Assembly (NCBI GenBank): GCA_907165065.1
Contig: OU015524.1
Span: forward strand, 61,731,295 to 61,795,294
Origin: Caprimulgus europaeus
Taxonomy: Eukaryota > Chordata > Aves > Caprimulgiformes > Caprimulgidae
Reading direction: 5' to 3'
Length of the DNA stretch: 64,000 nucleotides
Shown here piece after piece: positions 55,501 to 64,000 of this stretch (position 1 is the first letter of the stretch; each line of letters starts with the position of its first letter). The translations under genes and the position numbers were made by a program. Under the pieces are notes generated by a model that saw only the letters and a program-made list of their open reading frames with translations, ran no database searches and was not told the DNA's origin.

Positions 55501-58500
55501 ACTGAGTCAAATGATATGTGACTTTCATTTTTTTGCAGAGTAAAGAATTGTACCCTGAAGACAACTGTACGATACATAAATGTATCCTCAACATCCCAGT
55601 TCCTGCTGAAGGTTCCACTTACTGTGTTTCAGCGAAGGGAAGTTCATATGACAGTCTGATAGTTGGTGCCCCATCAACAGAAAGCTGCATTCATGTTCCT
55701 CTCAAGCCCACATTGAGTAAGACGATTCTAAAACTTTTAAGAATATACTGAGACTGACTGGAGATCTGTTCTAGCTAAGTATTTGAGCTCTGATATAGCC
55801 ATGGGATGACTTAGATGCATCTGGAAAAATATGAAAAAAGGAAGAGCATGGTCATTCTTTTCCAAGTGCATTTACTGAGTTCTAAAGACCTTTAAAGATC
55901 ATGTATTATTTACAAGTAACACCAAGGGTTTTTTGGGTGCTTTTCCTGCTGCTTTGGTATTACAAAACCTGTTTGCATTGCACCTTATCATTGGTATAAC
56001 TTACAAATGACAAATGGATCATTCACAGAGTTACATGGTTTTCAGAAACATTGTTTCTCTCTTCTAACAAATGCCTTTTTGCCCAGTCTCATCACTGAGG
56101 AAAATGTATATAGATTTTTTTTTGAAGCAACTGTACACTTTTAGTCATAAAATTGAGGTGTTGATGCCTTTTTCTTAAAGAGAATAAGTTTTATATCTCT
56201 GATAACTTCTGACAAACTTGGTAATGTTACTTCATTATGGCCCAAAACTTTGCTAGAGAAAAGAGATAAGATTGATAGAAGCAGTTGTGTTCTTTTTTTT
56301 TATGCACGAGAGTAGCAGTGTGATTGAAGGGGAGGACATTAAGGAGAGTCAGACTAGTTGAATCTTACTGGTAATAGTTAACAATTCTAGGTTTTGGAAG
56401 ATTTCACATTCTAATGTTATTGTACATAGACTATATGTAATTATTATGCCAGTTAATATGCTATCACGTGGTGTCCTGGTTTCAATTGTGATAGAGCTAA
56501 TTTTCTTCTCAGTAGCTAGTATAGCGCTGTGTTTTGGATTCAGTATGGGATTTGGTATGAGAATTGATGATATTATGCTGATGTTTTCAGTTGTTACTAA
56601 GAAATCAAGGACTTTGCAACTTCCCAGACTTTCCTAGTGGGCAGGTGCACACAGCTGGGAAAGAGCATAGCAAGAGCAACAGACCCAAACTGCCCAATGG
56701 GATGTTCTGTCTCATAGAACATCATGTTCGGTGTATAAATGAGGGCTGGCTGGAAAGCTCACTTTCTTTTCTGGGATTGTGGTTTGGGGGTTTTCTCTCC
56801 TCCAGAATCACTAGCTGAGAATGGGCTGGGCATTGGTTGGCAAGTGGTGAGCAATTGCATCACTCATTTGTATATTCTATTATTACCATTATTATTCTCA
56901 TTATTATTTTAATTTTATTTCACTTGTTAAATTATTTTTATCTCAACCTACAAGTCTCCTTACCTTTACCCCTCCAGTTCTCTCCCGTGTTCCCCGTGTC
57001 AGGGAGGGTAAGCGAGCAGCTGCATGGTGTTTGACTGCTGGCTGGGTTAAAACCACAACACATGGAAAACATACAAATCTGTTCATCCCCATCTATAATC
57101 TCTAAGGAACAAAAAGTTATAAAATTCCTTTAATTCTTTAAAAACATGATTGTGTTTATATAAGTTGAAAGTCTTCTGTGTTCTAATTTTTATTTACATG
57201 ATATAATGCTTTATAAATTAAGTTTTCTTGAGAGAAAAAGGTGGTAAATGAACAAATTCACACATTACAGCTAAGCATTCTGAGCTGTTACAGTTTCTGA
57301 CGTTATTCTAAATGATATAGCAGTGGTCTATTTTTCCAAACTTCCTAACAGATTTTGCTCTAACTTCCTAGACACACAATATATCATCATTCTGTGTGGT
57401 GTTATTCTGAGCCTGACTGTAATGTTGGCAGTATGTTGTGGCTGCAAGAAACTAAGGAAGAAGAATGTAAAGCTGCCTAAGTCTTTGGTAAGTTCAGACT
57501 TCTTATCTGCATCAGATTTTTAATATACAACAAGATAATATCTTTACACATGTCTGACTTTTTTTTTTTACCAAGGTCTCATAGATGTTTAGGATTTATA
57601 TTAGGCTAACATTCTGACAGCTTCTGCAACCAGGTGCCTTGTATTTTTTTTAGGGCTAGACTTCAGTCTCTTTAACTGAAGTAGCAGTAGTTGGTCTACT
57701 TTGAGAACTTAGTTCTTAAAAACTCAGTCTGTGTGTACATAGATGGGTCTATACTCATTCTAGGAGCAGAGACACACAACCACAGAATTGCTGAGGTCAG
57801 AAGAGACTATTTGAGGTCATCTAGTCCAACCCTTCTGATCGAGCAGGTTGCCCAGAACTTTTTCCAGTTGAGTTTTGAATACCTCCAAGGAAGGAGACTC
57901 CACAACTGCTCTGGGCAATGTATTCCAGTGCTTTAACCACCTTCACAGTAAAAATTGTTTTCTTATCTTCAGATAAAATTCCATGTGTTTCAGTTTGGGC
58001 CCATTTCCTCTTGTCCTGTTACAGGACACTTGTGAGATTCCTTCATTACGTGGTAATATTGTGATACTGCTCAGTGCTGCAATGTTCTTAAAGTGGTGTG
58101 CAGAGTAAGGGGAGGGAGGGAGTAATAGTGCTGTAGGAAGAAGGAAGAACAACTAGGGAAAATCTGTTCTCACACTGAGGGGACAGAGGGAAGAGAGGTC
58201 AGCAGCTGCTCTACCTTAAAAGCTTCCTGTAGCTGTCCTTAGGAAGCAGAGTGGATGTTACTTAAAGAGCAGCAGCACTCCTTGCTTTCACATCAGGCAA
58301 GAGCAGAGTATCTGACAAGTACTGTTACAATGGCGTCCTGATGTCTCATCAGTCACAGCACCTGAACAATCAGCAGCAGTTGGAACAGCTTTCAAGAACT
58401 GGCATGTGAGGCAGTAGTAAATGGTCATCCTATCATGAGTGTATCTTAGCAGATGCAGGAAGTCTGGTAAGACTTTTAGAGAGAAGAGGCAATGATCTTC

Positions 58501-61500
58501 AATTCCATGTTCTTCAACTTCCATACTCTTTAAAGTGACTTCTTCATAGTGCAAGGGTACCTCAATGCCTAAGACTCCCCTGGAGCCTGCTTTCTTTGGA
58601 ATAGAATATAAGGAGGTGAGATTGCTCTGACTAAATGCAGATATCCAAGCCAGTGATGCTACCTAGGTCCCTTTGTAGTACTCTAGTCCATCAGCTGGTG
58701 TAGCACAAGATGATTCATGTCATTCTAAAATAATACACACTTCTGGTCAGACAAAACCTTTCCTAAAATGCCTGTTTCTTTCCATGGACTGTGACAGAGC
58801 CATGAGACTAGTTCAGAGATAGCCATTCAAAACATCTTAAACTCACCTCCAGAAATTGTAAACTTGGAAATTACTGTGAATTCATAGCTGGACAAGCCCT
58901 TAGAAAAGAAAGTTAAGAAAGAAACTGTTGATTATCTTAACTGTTACAGATTCCCTGGATATGTTATTTATATGTATCCTTGAGCCTGGCTTCCACCAGT
59001 GTGACTACCTAGTCTGTTGAGACAGTGAAAGACCTGAAAGCTCAGGTGCTCTCATTGGAGACAGATATCTGATTACCTGCATGTGCCAGGAAATCCTGCT
59101 GACATCCAGCTTAAGCTCACTGGCTACTAGTTGGCTAGTGTAATGTGCACAAAAAAAAAAAAATTAACTTACCTATGGTAAATGCTTTTCTTCAAGTAGC
59201 AACCATATCTTAATTAAGCCTGTTGAGCTGCTTTGAATGACATTCCAGTTAGTGTAGTAAGCAATGATTCTTCTCTTTGAAGCTGGAAATAACTGCATGA
59301 ATTGCTAACTTGTCTTGTAGTCATGACTCAGTGACTCTTAAAGAAACTTTGGTACCAGGAAACCCACAAGAGTTGTTTTCTTCTGATGGCTTCCTTCTTT
59401 CCTGGATGGGAATAGGAGTGTCTTTGCACCATCTTGCTTTGGTCAAAAATTCACCAAGAGAAAAATAGATTTCCTTTTTAAAAGCAAAAGTCTTGGAGGT
59501 ATTTGTATAGAGAGTACTTATTTTATCCTTGGGGTCTGTCTGTAAGCATTGCCACTGTGAAATGCAGAACTTGGGTAGAGTACAAGGCATTCCCTTAATG
59601 CATTTTAGGACTATGATTTTAAAGCCATGTGAACATCCTGAAAGGACAGAAACAAGAACTCATTGCTTTTTGGTTTTAACTTTAGTGTAGCATGTACTGA
59701 TGTGGGGAGAAATGGGAAGTTTTAAATGCAGCTTTTAGCCATAGATACTATAGGATTTTGTTTTAATTCACATTCCTCAAGTTTTCTTGACAATCTTCTC
59801 TTGTCACTTACTGGGTGACTATTGGAGTCAGATGTTTGCTACCCCCAAAAAAAACTACAGGTGCTGGTCCCTTCAAGGTCAGTGTCAGTATAGATATATA
59901 AATATCAGATATATAAAAGTCAGTGTCAGATATATAAATATCCAATACTTTTTCATATAACTGTATAAACAGGTTTTCAAAAGGTATGTCAGTTCTACCA
60001 GCTGCTCATAACATTTTCAGTATCTGCACATTATTTATTATATACTGGTTTCTGCAACTATCTTTTAAGCATCTGCTTCTTATGAATGACTGATTTCCAT
60101 ACACACTCATGGAAACTACTCTGAATATTTTTTATGTAGTATTCTGACTCTTCCTGCATAACAGAAAATGAACATCTGGAGAGAATGATGGCTGAATGAT
60201 GGCAGCTAGGTATATTCTCAGTGTCAGGAGCCACCTTAATGCTCTTTTTAGTAGTTTTTCAGTGGCAGTCCTTGATTCCCAAGAGGATCACCTCACCTTA
60301 GTGGTGCTGACACAGCTGTTTGTAAAACTAACTTGGATTACAAATAACTGCTCTCCAGGGAGCGTTCATTTGCTTTGTGGTTGTTTGTTATTTCTTTGTG
60401 TTTGGTGGGGGTTTTTTGTTTTGTTTTTTTTTAAACTCTTAATAATTTTATTGATCCAGCATAAACCATGGGACCATCAAAAGATATCAGAGCAGCTGAA
60501 GGGAAAGGTGTGGGGCTGAAGTGAGAGATGAAAGCAAGTCCTAGTTAAATCAGCACACTGTGAAGGTACACATGTAAAGATACAGCCTCGCAAGCTTCTG
60601 ATCAAAGAAGATGGTTGGAAAGCTGTCAGATTTCACTATCTGGTTTTGATGACTCTCTCAGTTCTTACACTAATACAGACTGGGAGGTTATTTTTGCATG
60701 TTTGTAGCTTTTCTTAAACAACATTATTTTTGTCCCCCTTTTCTCCTCCTATCTACATCCCTTTCTGCCAAATTTATCTCAACCTGTATTTTCACTCAAA
60801 AAACAGTGATTGTGTACATTTAATTAAGAAATTAGCTTACCTATAGATAGCACTTGGTAGTCTGTGATACACATACATAGTGAATTATGAAATTTGGAAA
60901 AGGACACTTAATTTGATAGCCCTTTCTCCCTGTTTTCTGTTAACTTTAGGGAACACCATGATACAGCTGAAAATTTACCCTACTCTGTATTTTGTATGTA
61001 TTCTTGAAAACACCTTTAAAAAAAATCAGAAGAATCTAAACAGCCTGAAGGCATGTTACACTCATTTAAAACAAGCTGGAGCCTGGTCATTGAAGGAATT
61101 AGTATGTTCTTCCTGTGGAGGGGTTTCAGAGTGAAACATCGAAGTTTGTTGCAGCACTGAAGGAGTGCTTAGTGACACAGATCAAATAACTAGGAAGACT
61201 TAAGCATAGATATGACTATGGAGTATGCATAAAGGTTCTCATGTAATTTTAAAGAACTCTTTCCAAAGTTCACTTCTGTCCCAGTTGAGACAGTTGCCAC
61301 AAAACGTTACAGTCATTACAGGTTACAGTCATTAGCTATAGAGTATGAAAGGTTTCCCTAGCTAGTTGAAGAGTATTAACAGCTTTTCCTTCCTTTGCTG
61401 TTTTCCTCTACATTGCAAGCTTCAAATGACTTAAAATACAGTGGGTGACGTGAAATGGGTTTGGTCCTTGCAGATGTATTTACACATAGAAGGCATTTTT

Positions 61501-62215
61501 GTGAGCTTGCCTAAAAGCGTTAAGGAAACAGTTGAAGTCATAGATAGAGGGTAATGACCTTACCAGATCCTAATTTTGCTAATTTCTGTTGGGATTGGTT
61601 GTCATAACATTAAATTTGAATTACAAACTTGTATCTTTTTTTTTTTTAACCTTTGAACTTTGACAGAATATAAAGCTAATAAATTAGCAGATTATGTGGA
61701 ACTAAAAGTGATTTATTCTTTTCCCATTTAAGGTCAGTGTGATAAGAAGCCTGAACACAGACAACATTCTAGAATCAAAATCAGAGGGAAAATACCTATC
61801 TGTAATAAGCTTCATGCCAGGCCAGTCAGCATTGCCGGTGAATGATGGAGTAACCTTGCTGGAACCAAAAGAAGAAACAGTTAGTCCTGAGAATTCCAGT
61901 GAAGGAGCATCTTCCCTTCCTCCCCAGGAGCCACAAGCCAAAGCAGAAGAGGTGTCTGTGCAGGAAAGCACAGGGGTGGTATCTTCTGATGATGAACAGA
62001 ATTGCAAAGTAAAAGAGAGTTATTTTGTTTCTGAAAGTAGCCAAGTGGATGTATGCAGTAGCTCTTCAGAGGTTTCTGACACAAAAATGGGACAAACAGT
62101 TGTACCAAGCAGCTGTCTCACGTTTTCTGGCTATGACAAGCCTCATGTTCCATTAGATATGTTGATAGATGTTGGTGAAGAGCAGCCTGTGATTGCTTAC
62201 AGGCCGACTGACTAA
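42985..62215 (+). CDS. IFNGR1: Interferon gamma receptor 1 (ligand-binding chain), complete, 7 coding exons
   Basis: This is the high-affinity receptor chain for interferon gamma; it signals at the plasma membrane with IFNGR2 through JAK1, JAK2 and STAT1. Coding segments are 42985-43063, 52542-52656, 53049-53221, 54676-54836, 55539-55716, 57372-57487 and 61733-62215. They total 1305 bases (434 residues plus TAA), with GT/AG introns and consistent phases. Residues 1 to about 19 form a leucine-rich signal peptide. Residues about 27-235 form two fibronectin-III-like domains with N-glycosylation sequons NTS, NLS and NCT. Residues 239-258 form the membrane helix, followed by a basic stop-transfer stretch. 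LPKS (270-273) matches the known JAK1-binding box, and YDKPH (408-412) matches the mammalian STAT1-docking tyrosine motif. The segment GKIGPPKL at the domain boundary is also a family hallmark. Human IFNGR1 has 489 residues, and the shortfall here is mainly in the cytoplasmic tail. The start ATG has a G at -3. Splicing was deduced by eye, not from transcripts. Confidence 0.96.
43064..47959 (+). other. IFNGR1: IFNGR1 intron 1, 5' part
   Basis: The first about 470 bases continue the CpG island. The rest is unique-looking AT-rich sequence with no recognised repeat or exon. Confidence 0.7.
47960..50013 (-). mobile_element. CR1 LINE remnant (outer copy), split by a younger CR1
   Basis: Pieces at about 47960-48164 and 48782-50013 read on the minus strand as one CR1-family ORF2. 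The 5' portion encodes the linker between endonuclease and reverse transcriptase ([12 protein letters not shown], then RPAWLNRE, then [12 protein letters not shown]). It is interrupted by a frameshift near 49.8-49.9 kb. Sequence for reverse-transcriptase motifs follows at lower coordinates. It is broken by frameshifts and stops and lies antisense in IFNGR1 intron 1. The usual 3' end is missing. Confidence 0.8.
48165..48781 (-). mobile_element. CR1 LINE 3' fragment nested inside another CR1
   Basis: It begins, on the + strand, with ATCATAGAATGGTCTGGG, the complement of the CR1 3' terminus, and runs about 617 bases through the 3' UTR into the end of ORF2 before 5' truncation. The flanking outer CR1 resumes without loss, and TCAT is present at both junctions (48161-48164 and 48782-48785). 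It is therefore younger than its host copy. Confidence 0.85.
50014..51260 (+). other. IFNGR1: IFNGR1 intron 1, between CR1 copies
   Basis: Mostly unique sequence. ATTCTGTGATTCTGTGATTC at about 50922-50941 resembles the terminal octamer repeat of a + strand CR1, but no CR1 body precedes it. The C13 tract is at 51215. Confidence 0.55.
51215..51227. repeat. Homopolymer C13 tract
   Basis: Thirteen consecutive C within a C-rich stretch in intron 1, just before the CR1 at 51261. Confidence 0.9.
51261..52145 (-). mobile_element. CR1 LINE 3' fragment with a foreign 62-63 bp insert
   Basis: It starts with the CR1 3' end (complement form around ATCATAGTCATAGAG, then GAGTTGGAAGGGACCC) and extends into the ORF2 end. 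Positions 51940-52002 interrupt the normal CR1 order and instead match, in inverted orientation, the 5' end of the outer CR1 at 49951-50013. It lies antisense in intron 1. Confidence 0.85.
52542..52656 (+). CDS. IFNGR1: IFNGR1 coding exon 2: first half of fibronectin domain D1
   Basis: The acceptor is a pyrimidine-rich tract ending CTTCTAG and the donor is AA|GTAAGT. It encodes the opening strands of D1, beginning VPSPTQL and containing the tryptophan of HWQYPP, the usual early core residue in class II cytokine receptors. It ends two bases into a codon. Confidence 0.94.
52812..52972 (-). mobile_element. Short CR1 fragment in IFNGR1 intron 2
   Basis: About 160 bases match the CR1 3' region pattern (GAGAGGGACC, then CAAGCAGGATCACCTAGAG, then CAGCCTCCCTGGGCAACC). 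It is diverged and lacks the terminal octamer repeats. It lies antisense to the gene. Confidence 0.75.
53049..53221 (+). CDS. IFNGR1: IFNGR1 coding exon 3: second half of fibronectin domain D1
   Basis: The acceptor is TTTTACAG and the donor is G|GTAAGT. It contains the two-cysteine hairpin [10 protein letters not shown] with an NTS glycosylation sequon, corresponding to the first disulphide of mammalian IFNGR1. It also contains HWLRVKA, the D1 strand characteristic of the family. It ends QKH just before the domain linker. Confidence 0.95.
53222..54675 (+). other. IFNGR1: IFNGR1 intron 3
   Basis: 1454 bases with GT/AG ends. No repeat or exon recognised. Confidence 0.8.
54676..54836 (+). CDS. 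IFNGR1: IFNGR1 coding exon 4: D1-D2 linker and start of D2
   Basis: The acceptor is TTGCAG and the donor is CAG|GTAAGT. It begins with GKIGPPKL, nearly identical to the interdomain linker of mammalian IFNGR1, and continues with [10 protein letters not shown], the first D2 strands. There is one sequon (NLS). It contains no cysteine, although the mammalian counterpart region carries one half of a disulphide. Confidence 0.95.
54837..55538 (+). other. IFNGR1: IFNGR1 intron 4
   Basis: 702 bases, GT/AG, nothing recognised inside. Confidence 0.8.
55539..55716 (+). CDS. IFNGR1: IFNGR1 coding exon 5: remainder of D2 and juxtamembrane stalk
   Basis: The acceptor is TTTTTTGCAG and the donor is A|GTAAGA. 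Four cysteines occur in the order NCT, HKC, YCVS and SCI, matching the two D2 disulphides of the mammalian receptor (a tight C-x5-C-like pair and a longer pair). YCVSA is a conserved D2 strand. An NCT sequon is present. It ends one base into a codon. Confidence 0.95.
56472..57060 (+). mobile_element. Solo LTR of an endogenous retrovirus, intron 5 of IFNGR1
   Basis: It is a 589-bp element beginning TGTCCTGGTTTC and ending GGTTAAAACCACAACA, so it has TG...CA ends. It is flanked by CGTGG (56467-56471) and CATGG (57061-57065), a 5-bp target duplication with one mismatch. A TATA-like TATAAAT is at 56734-56740. No viral coding sequence is attached, so it is a solo LTR in the same orientation as IFNGR1. 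A relative lies at 22276-22872. Confidence 0.85.
56734..56740 (+). promoter_or_regulatory. TATA-like element in the intron-5 solo LTR
   Basis: TATAAAT lies about 262 bases into the LTR and is conserved in the 22.3-kb relative, as expected for the LTR promoter. It could in principle initiate a truncated sense transcript of exons 6-7. Confidence 0.4.
57372..57487 (+). CDS. IFNGR1: IFNGR1 coding exon 6: transmembrane helix and JAK1 box
   Basis: The acceptor is CTTCCTAG and the donor is TTG|GTAAGT. It encodes about 20 uninterrupted hydrophobic residues from YIIIL to AVCC, a basic stop-transfer sequence (KKLRKKN), then LPKSL. LPKS is the established JAK1-association motif of IFNGR1 at this distance from the membrane. 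Confidence 0.95.
57779..58035 (-). mobile_element. Short CR1 fragment in IFNGR1 intron 6
   Basis: It has the CR1 3' region pattern: CACAGAATTGCTGAGGTC, then GGTCATCTAGTCCAACCC, then a GGAGACTCCACAAC-type segment and CCTCTTGTCCTGTTAC. It is 5' truncated and antisense to the gene. Confidence 0.8.
59886..59946 (+). repeat. Short tandem duplication, intron 6
   Basis: The unit GTCAGTGTCAG followed by ATATATAAATATC occurs twice within about 65 bases, with a partial copy between. Confidence 0.75.
61733..62215 (+). CDS. IFNGR1: IFNGR1 coding exon 7: cytoplasmic tail with STAT1 docking site
   Basis: The acceptor is CCCATTTAAG and the exon is in phase 0. It encodes residues 275-434, beginning VSVIRS directly after LPKSL. 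The middle is acidic and serine-rich with little conservation expected. The end carries [13 protein letters not shown] and finishes IAYRPTD, aligning with the mammalian STAT1 recruitment site (YDKPH) and the conserved YRPT terminus. Mammals have a short extra C-terminal extension after YRPT that is absent here. Confidence 0.96.
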   Translation, partial: VSVIRSLNTDNILESKSEGKYLSVISFMPGQSALPVNDGVTLLEPKEETVSPENSSEGASSLPPQEPQAKAEEVSVQESTGVVSSDDEQNCKVKESYFVSESSQVDVCSSSSEVSDTKMGQTVVPSSCLTFSGYDKPHVPLDMLIDVGEEQPVIAYRPTD

Positions 62216-62740
62216 CCAGGACAGCTGAAGTGTTTAACCAGAACTCAGGAAGAACAGTATTACTGAAGATTATGGAAAGTCTGGGTTATATTATGAACAT
62301 CTGCAAGTTATACTTGTTCTGATCCAACCAGAGTAACCAATACACAACTTAGTACAGTGGGATCTGGAAATGGGACTGAAAGTAGTGCCCGAGAACAGCG
62401 GAAAAAGTGGGCGGAAATTTAATAATAACCGCTTTTAGAAGGGTGTTTGACTTAACTCACTGTTTCCTATTTGAAACAGTGCTGTTTCTTTAAAAGTACT
62501 CTATGGAGAATGGACTTCATGAGGGCGTATAAAACAGCAGCTGTATCATTATTCCCTTCTGTTTCAAGTCCTTTTCAAAATTAATTTGATGAACATAATG
62601 CTTAAGAAGTCCTTCACTTGATTACGATAGAGTTGTGCAAGAAATATTTGAGAGTTTTTGCCTTTATTGAAGGTATTCTCTTGCTTGCCTTTTTCTCTGG
62701 AGTATTTTTGTATTAAATGAAGTGCTGCTGTTTCTTTTAA
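62216..62740 (+). other. IFNGR1: IFNGR1 3' UTR (minimum extent)
   Basis: This follows the stop codon. The first plausible polyadenylation hexamer I see is ATTAAA at 62712-62717, the common variant of AATAAA. I found no canonical AATAAA before the window ends, so the mRNA may end near 62735 or run further. Placement is inference. Confidence 0.45.
62712..62717 (+). terminator. IFNGR1: Candidate polyadenylation signal ATTAAA
   Basis: It is a variant hexamer about 500 bases after the IFNGR1 stop codon, with T- and TG-rich sequence following. It is the best candidate by eye but unconfirmed. Confidence 0.35.
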
Positions 62741-64000
62741 CTAAGAATATGCCTATAACCTTTTCCTGTGTATCCTAAGAATTTGATTCCATGTCCAAGA
62801 ACCAATTACTTACAGCCTTTTCTGCAACTAGAAGTATGTACTTCCAGGACCATTATTTTGTACATTTCAATGAGTAAACAATAGACTTCTTCCTTTGTAA
62901 CGTAGGTCCTGTGACTAAAAAGGCTGTTTTAAAAGTGCTGTTATTTGTGTATAGCTGCATCAGTTTGGATCACCTGGATGTGTTGTGTTAGCATGTCGCA
63001 TTCTGCATAACTCCTGTATTAGCATGCTGGCTGATCATCATTTGGGGGGGGGGCAGAAGCTGTGTACCCAGTGGTTGCACAAATTGTTCAGAAATTTTTC
63101 AAAATTCAAAAACCTGCTTTCCTCCAGAGCATTTTTATCCTTATTATTAGAACAACGTGATTTTTTAAAAATAGAAATTAACAGGATTTCTTCTAAACAT
63201 GTTTTCTAATTTTGGAAATTACTACCATTTTTCACCTTTTTATTATATAACTCAGGAACTACACCAAATTATTACCTCCCTCTAAATATACATCTCAAGA
63301 CAATAGAAAAGTAGTGTGGTAAATTGTAATTCATAAGTTACTATAATCTGACAGACTTCTGAATTTTGTAGCCTGAGATTGTAGTTCTGAAAACTGAAGG
63401 ATGAGGATTTCATTTTTATATGTAAAAACTTTTGAGTCTAATGCCTGCAATACAGTTATTTTCATTTAGTCAAGATTTGATGGGTATTTTCTGTTTGTAG
63501 GAAATGTTTACCAGAGTCCTTAATGAAGCTTAACTCAGGAAAAAAAAAAAAAGGATGTTTCACAAATATGAGATGGTGCATTTTTATACAAGATTATGTC
63601 TTTGTTTTAAAAGATATTTTTTGTAGGATTATCAGAAATGTTTGCATGTTATAACAAGCGGTTTTAAAGGAAAACCAGAATCACAGTATTTCTGTCCTTA
63701 TGTTTCTCAGTGGCATGACTATTCCTAAGATAAAATTAGTTTATACAGCAGTTTCTGGACTGCTTCCATTCCTGCAGATATCAGACATTAACCACAATGG
63801 TACATACTAAATTCCCAGAGATTTAAAGACAACAGCTGTTTTCCCCTTCTCTACTCATGTGATGATAACAAATCTGTTAGCAGGATTTGGGTAGTTTTAG
63901 GAAAAGCCAAATCAAACAGTGAATTTTGTAGTTATGGTGTGATGGAAAGCCCAGCTAAAAAGATTTCAGTGTGTATTAGCTGACTTTGATTTGTTTCTGC
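62741..64000. other. Downstream of IFNGR1 or extended 3' UTR
   Basis: AT-rich sequence with G- and A-runs (about 63043 and 63540). No gene recognised. By mammalian synteny the next gene in this direction would be IL22RA2. Confidence 0.5.

Larger units (their letters stand above)
55717..57371 (+). other. IFNGR1: IFNGR1 intron 5
   Basis: 1655 bases, GT/AG, containing the solo LTR at 56472-57060 and otherwise AT-rich unique sequence. Confidence 0.8.
57488..61732 (+). other. IFNGR1: IFNGR1 intron 6
   Basis: 4245 bases, GT/AG, containing the CR1 fragment at 57779-58035 and the short duplication near 59.9 kb. No further exon recognised. Confidence 0.8.

Noticed and set aside
1..64000. tRNA, rRNA, CRISPR arrays, operons, phage or plasmid features
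   Set aside because: None were seen, and the window is vertebrate chromosomal DNA.

Overview
This window is vertebrate, almost certainly avian, nuclear DNA. The evidence is nine recognisable CR1-type LINE fragments with bird-style 3' ends, four remnants of one endogenous-retrovirus LTR family (TGTCCTGG start, ACAACA end), the compact intron sizes, and the one protein-coding gene. I cannot assign the species. No bacterial, plasmid or organelle features are present.

The only protein-coding gene I can support is IFNGR1, the ligand-binding chain of the interferon-gamma receptor. It lies on the + strand in seven coding exons between 42985 and 62215. All six introns have GT/AG ends and the reading phases agree throughout, giving a 434-residue type I membrane protein. 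It has a signal peptide (exon 1), a two-domain fibronectin-III ectodomain (exons 2-5), a membrane span (exon 6), the LPKS JAK1-binding motif (end of exon 6), and a tail ending in the YDKPH STAT1-docking motif (exon 7). Exon 1 sits in a CpG island at about 42.6-43.5 kb that lacks an obvious TATA box.

Layout: 1-42.5 kb is intergenic sequence upstream of IFNGR1. By mammalian synteny this side faces OLIG3. It holds no supportable gene. It contains CR1 fragments (6.8, 18.4, 35.0-36.4 and 41.2 kb), LTR remnants (17.1, 22.3-22.9, about 32.4-33.4 and 34.5-34.9 kb), microsatellites (5.35 and 16.96-17.1 kb), and long AT-rich, repeat-poor stretches that could hold distal regulatory elements. From 42.5 to 62.2 kb is IFNGR1. 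Its 9.5-kb first intron carries a CR1 nested inside an older CR1, and a further CR1 that contains a short inverted copy of sequence from the first. Introns 2 and 6 carry further CR1 fragments, and intron 5 carries a solo LTR with a near-perfect 5-bp target duplication. From 62.2 to 64 kb is the 3' UTR and flank.

I looked for an undescribed biological system and found none. The points most worth a second look are the missing interdomain cysteine pair in the receptor, the 63-bp inverted segment shared by two intron-1 CR1s, the uniform antisense orientation of all nine clear CR1 copies, an ERV remnant reduced to LTR-leader-LTR tip, and a small CpG-rich patch about 26 kb upstream of the gene.
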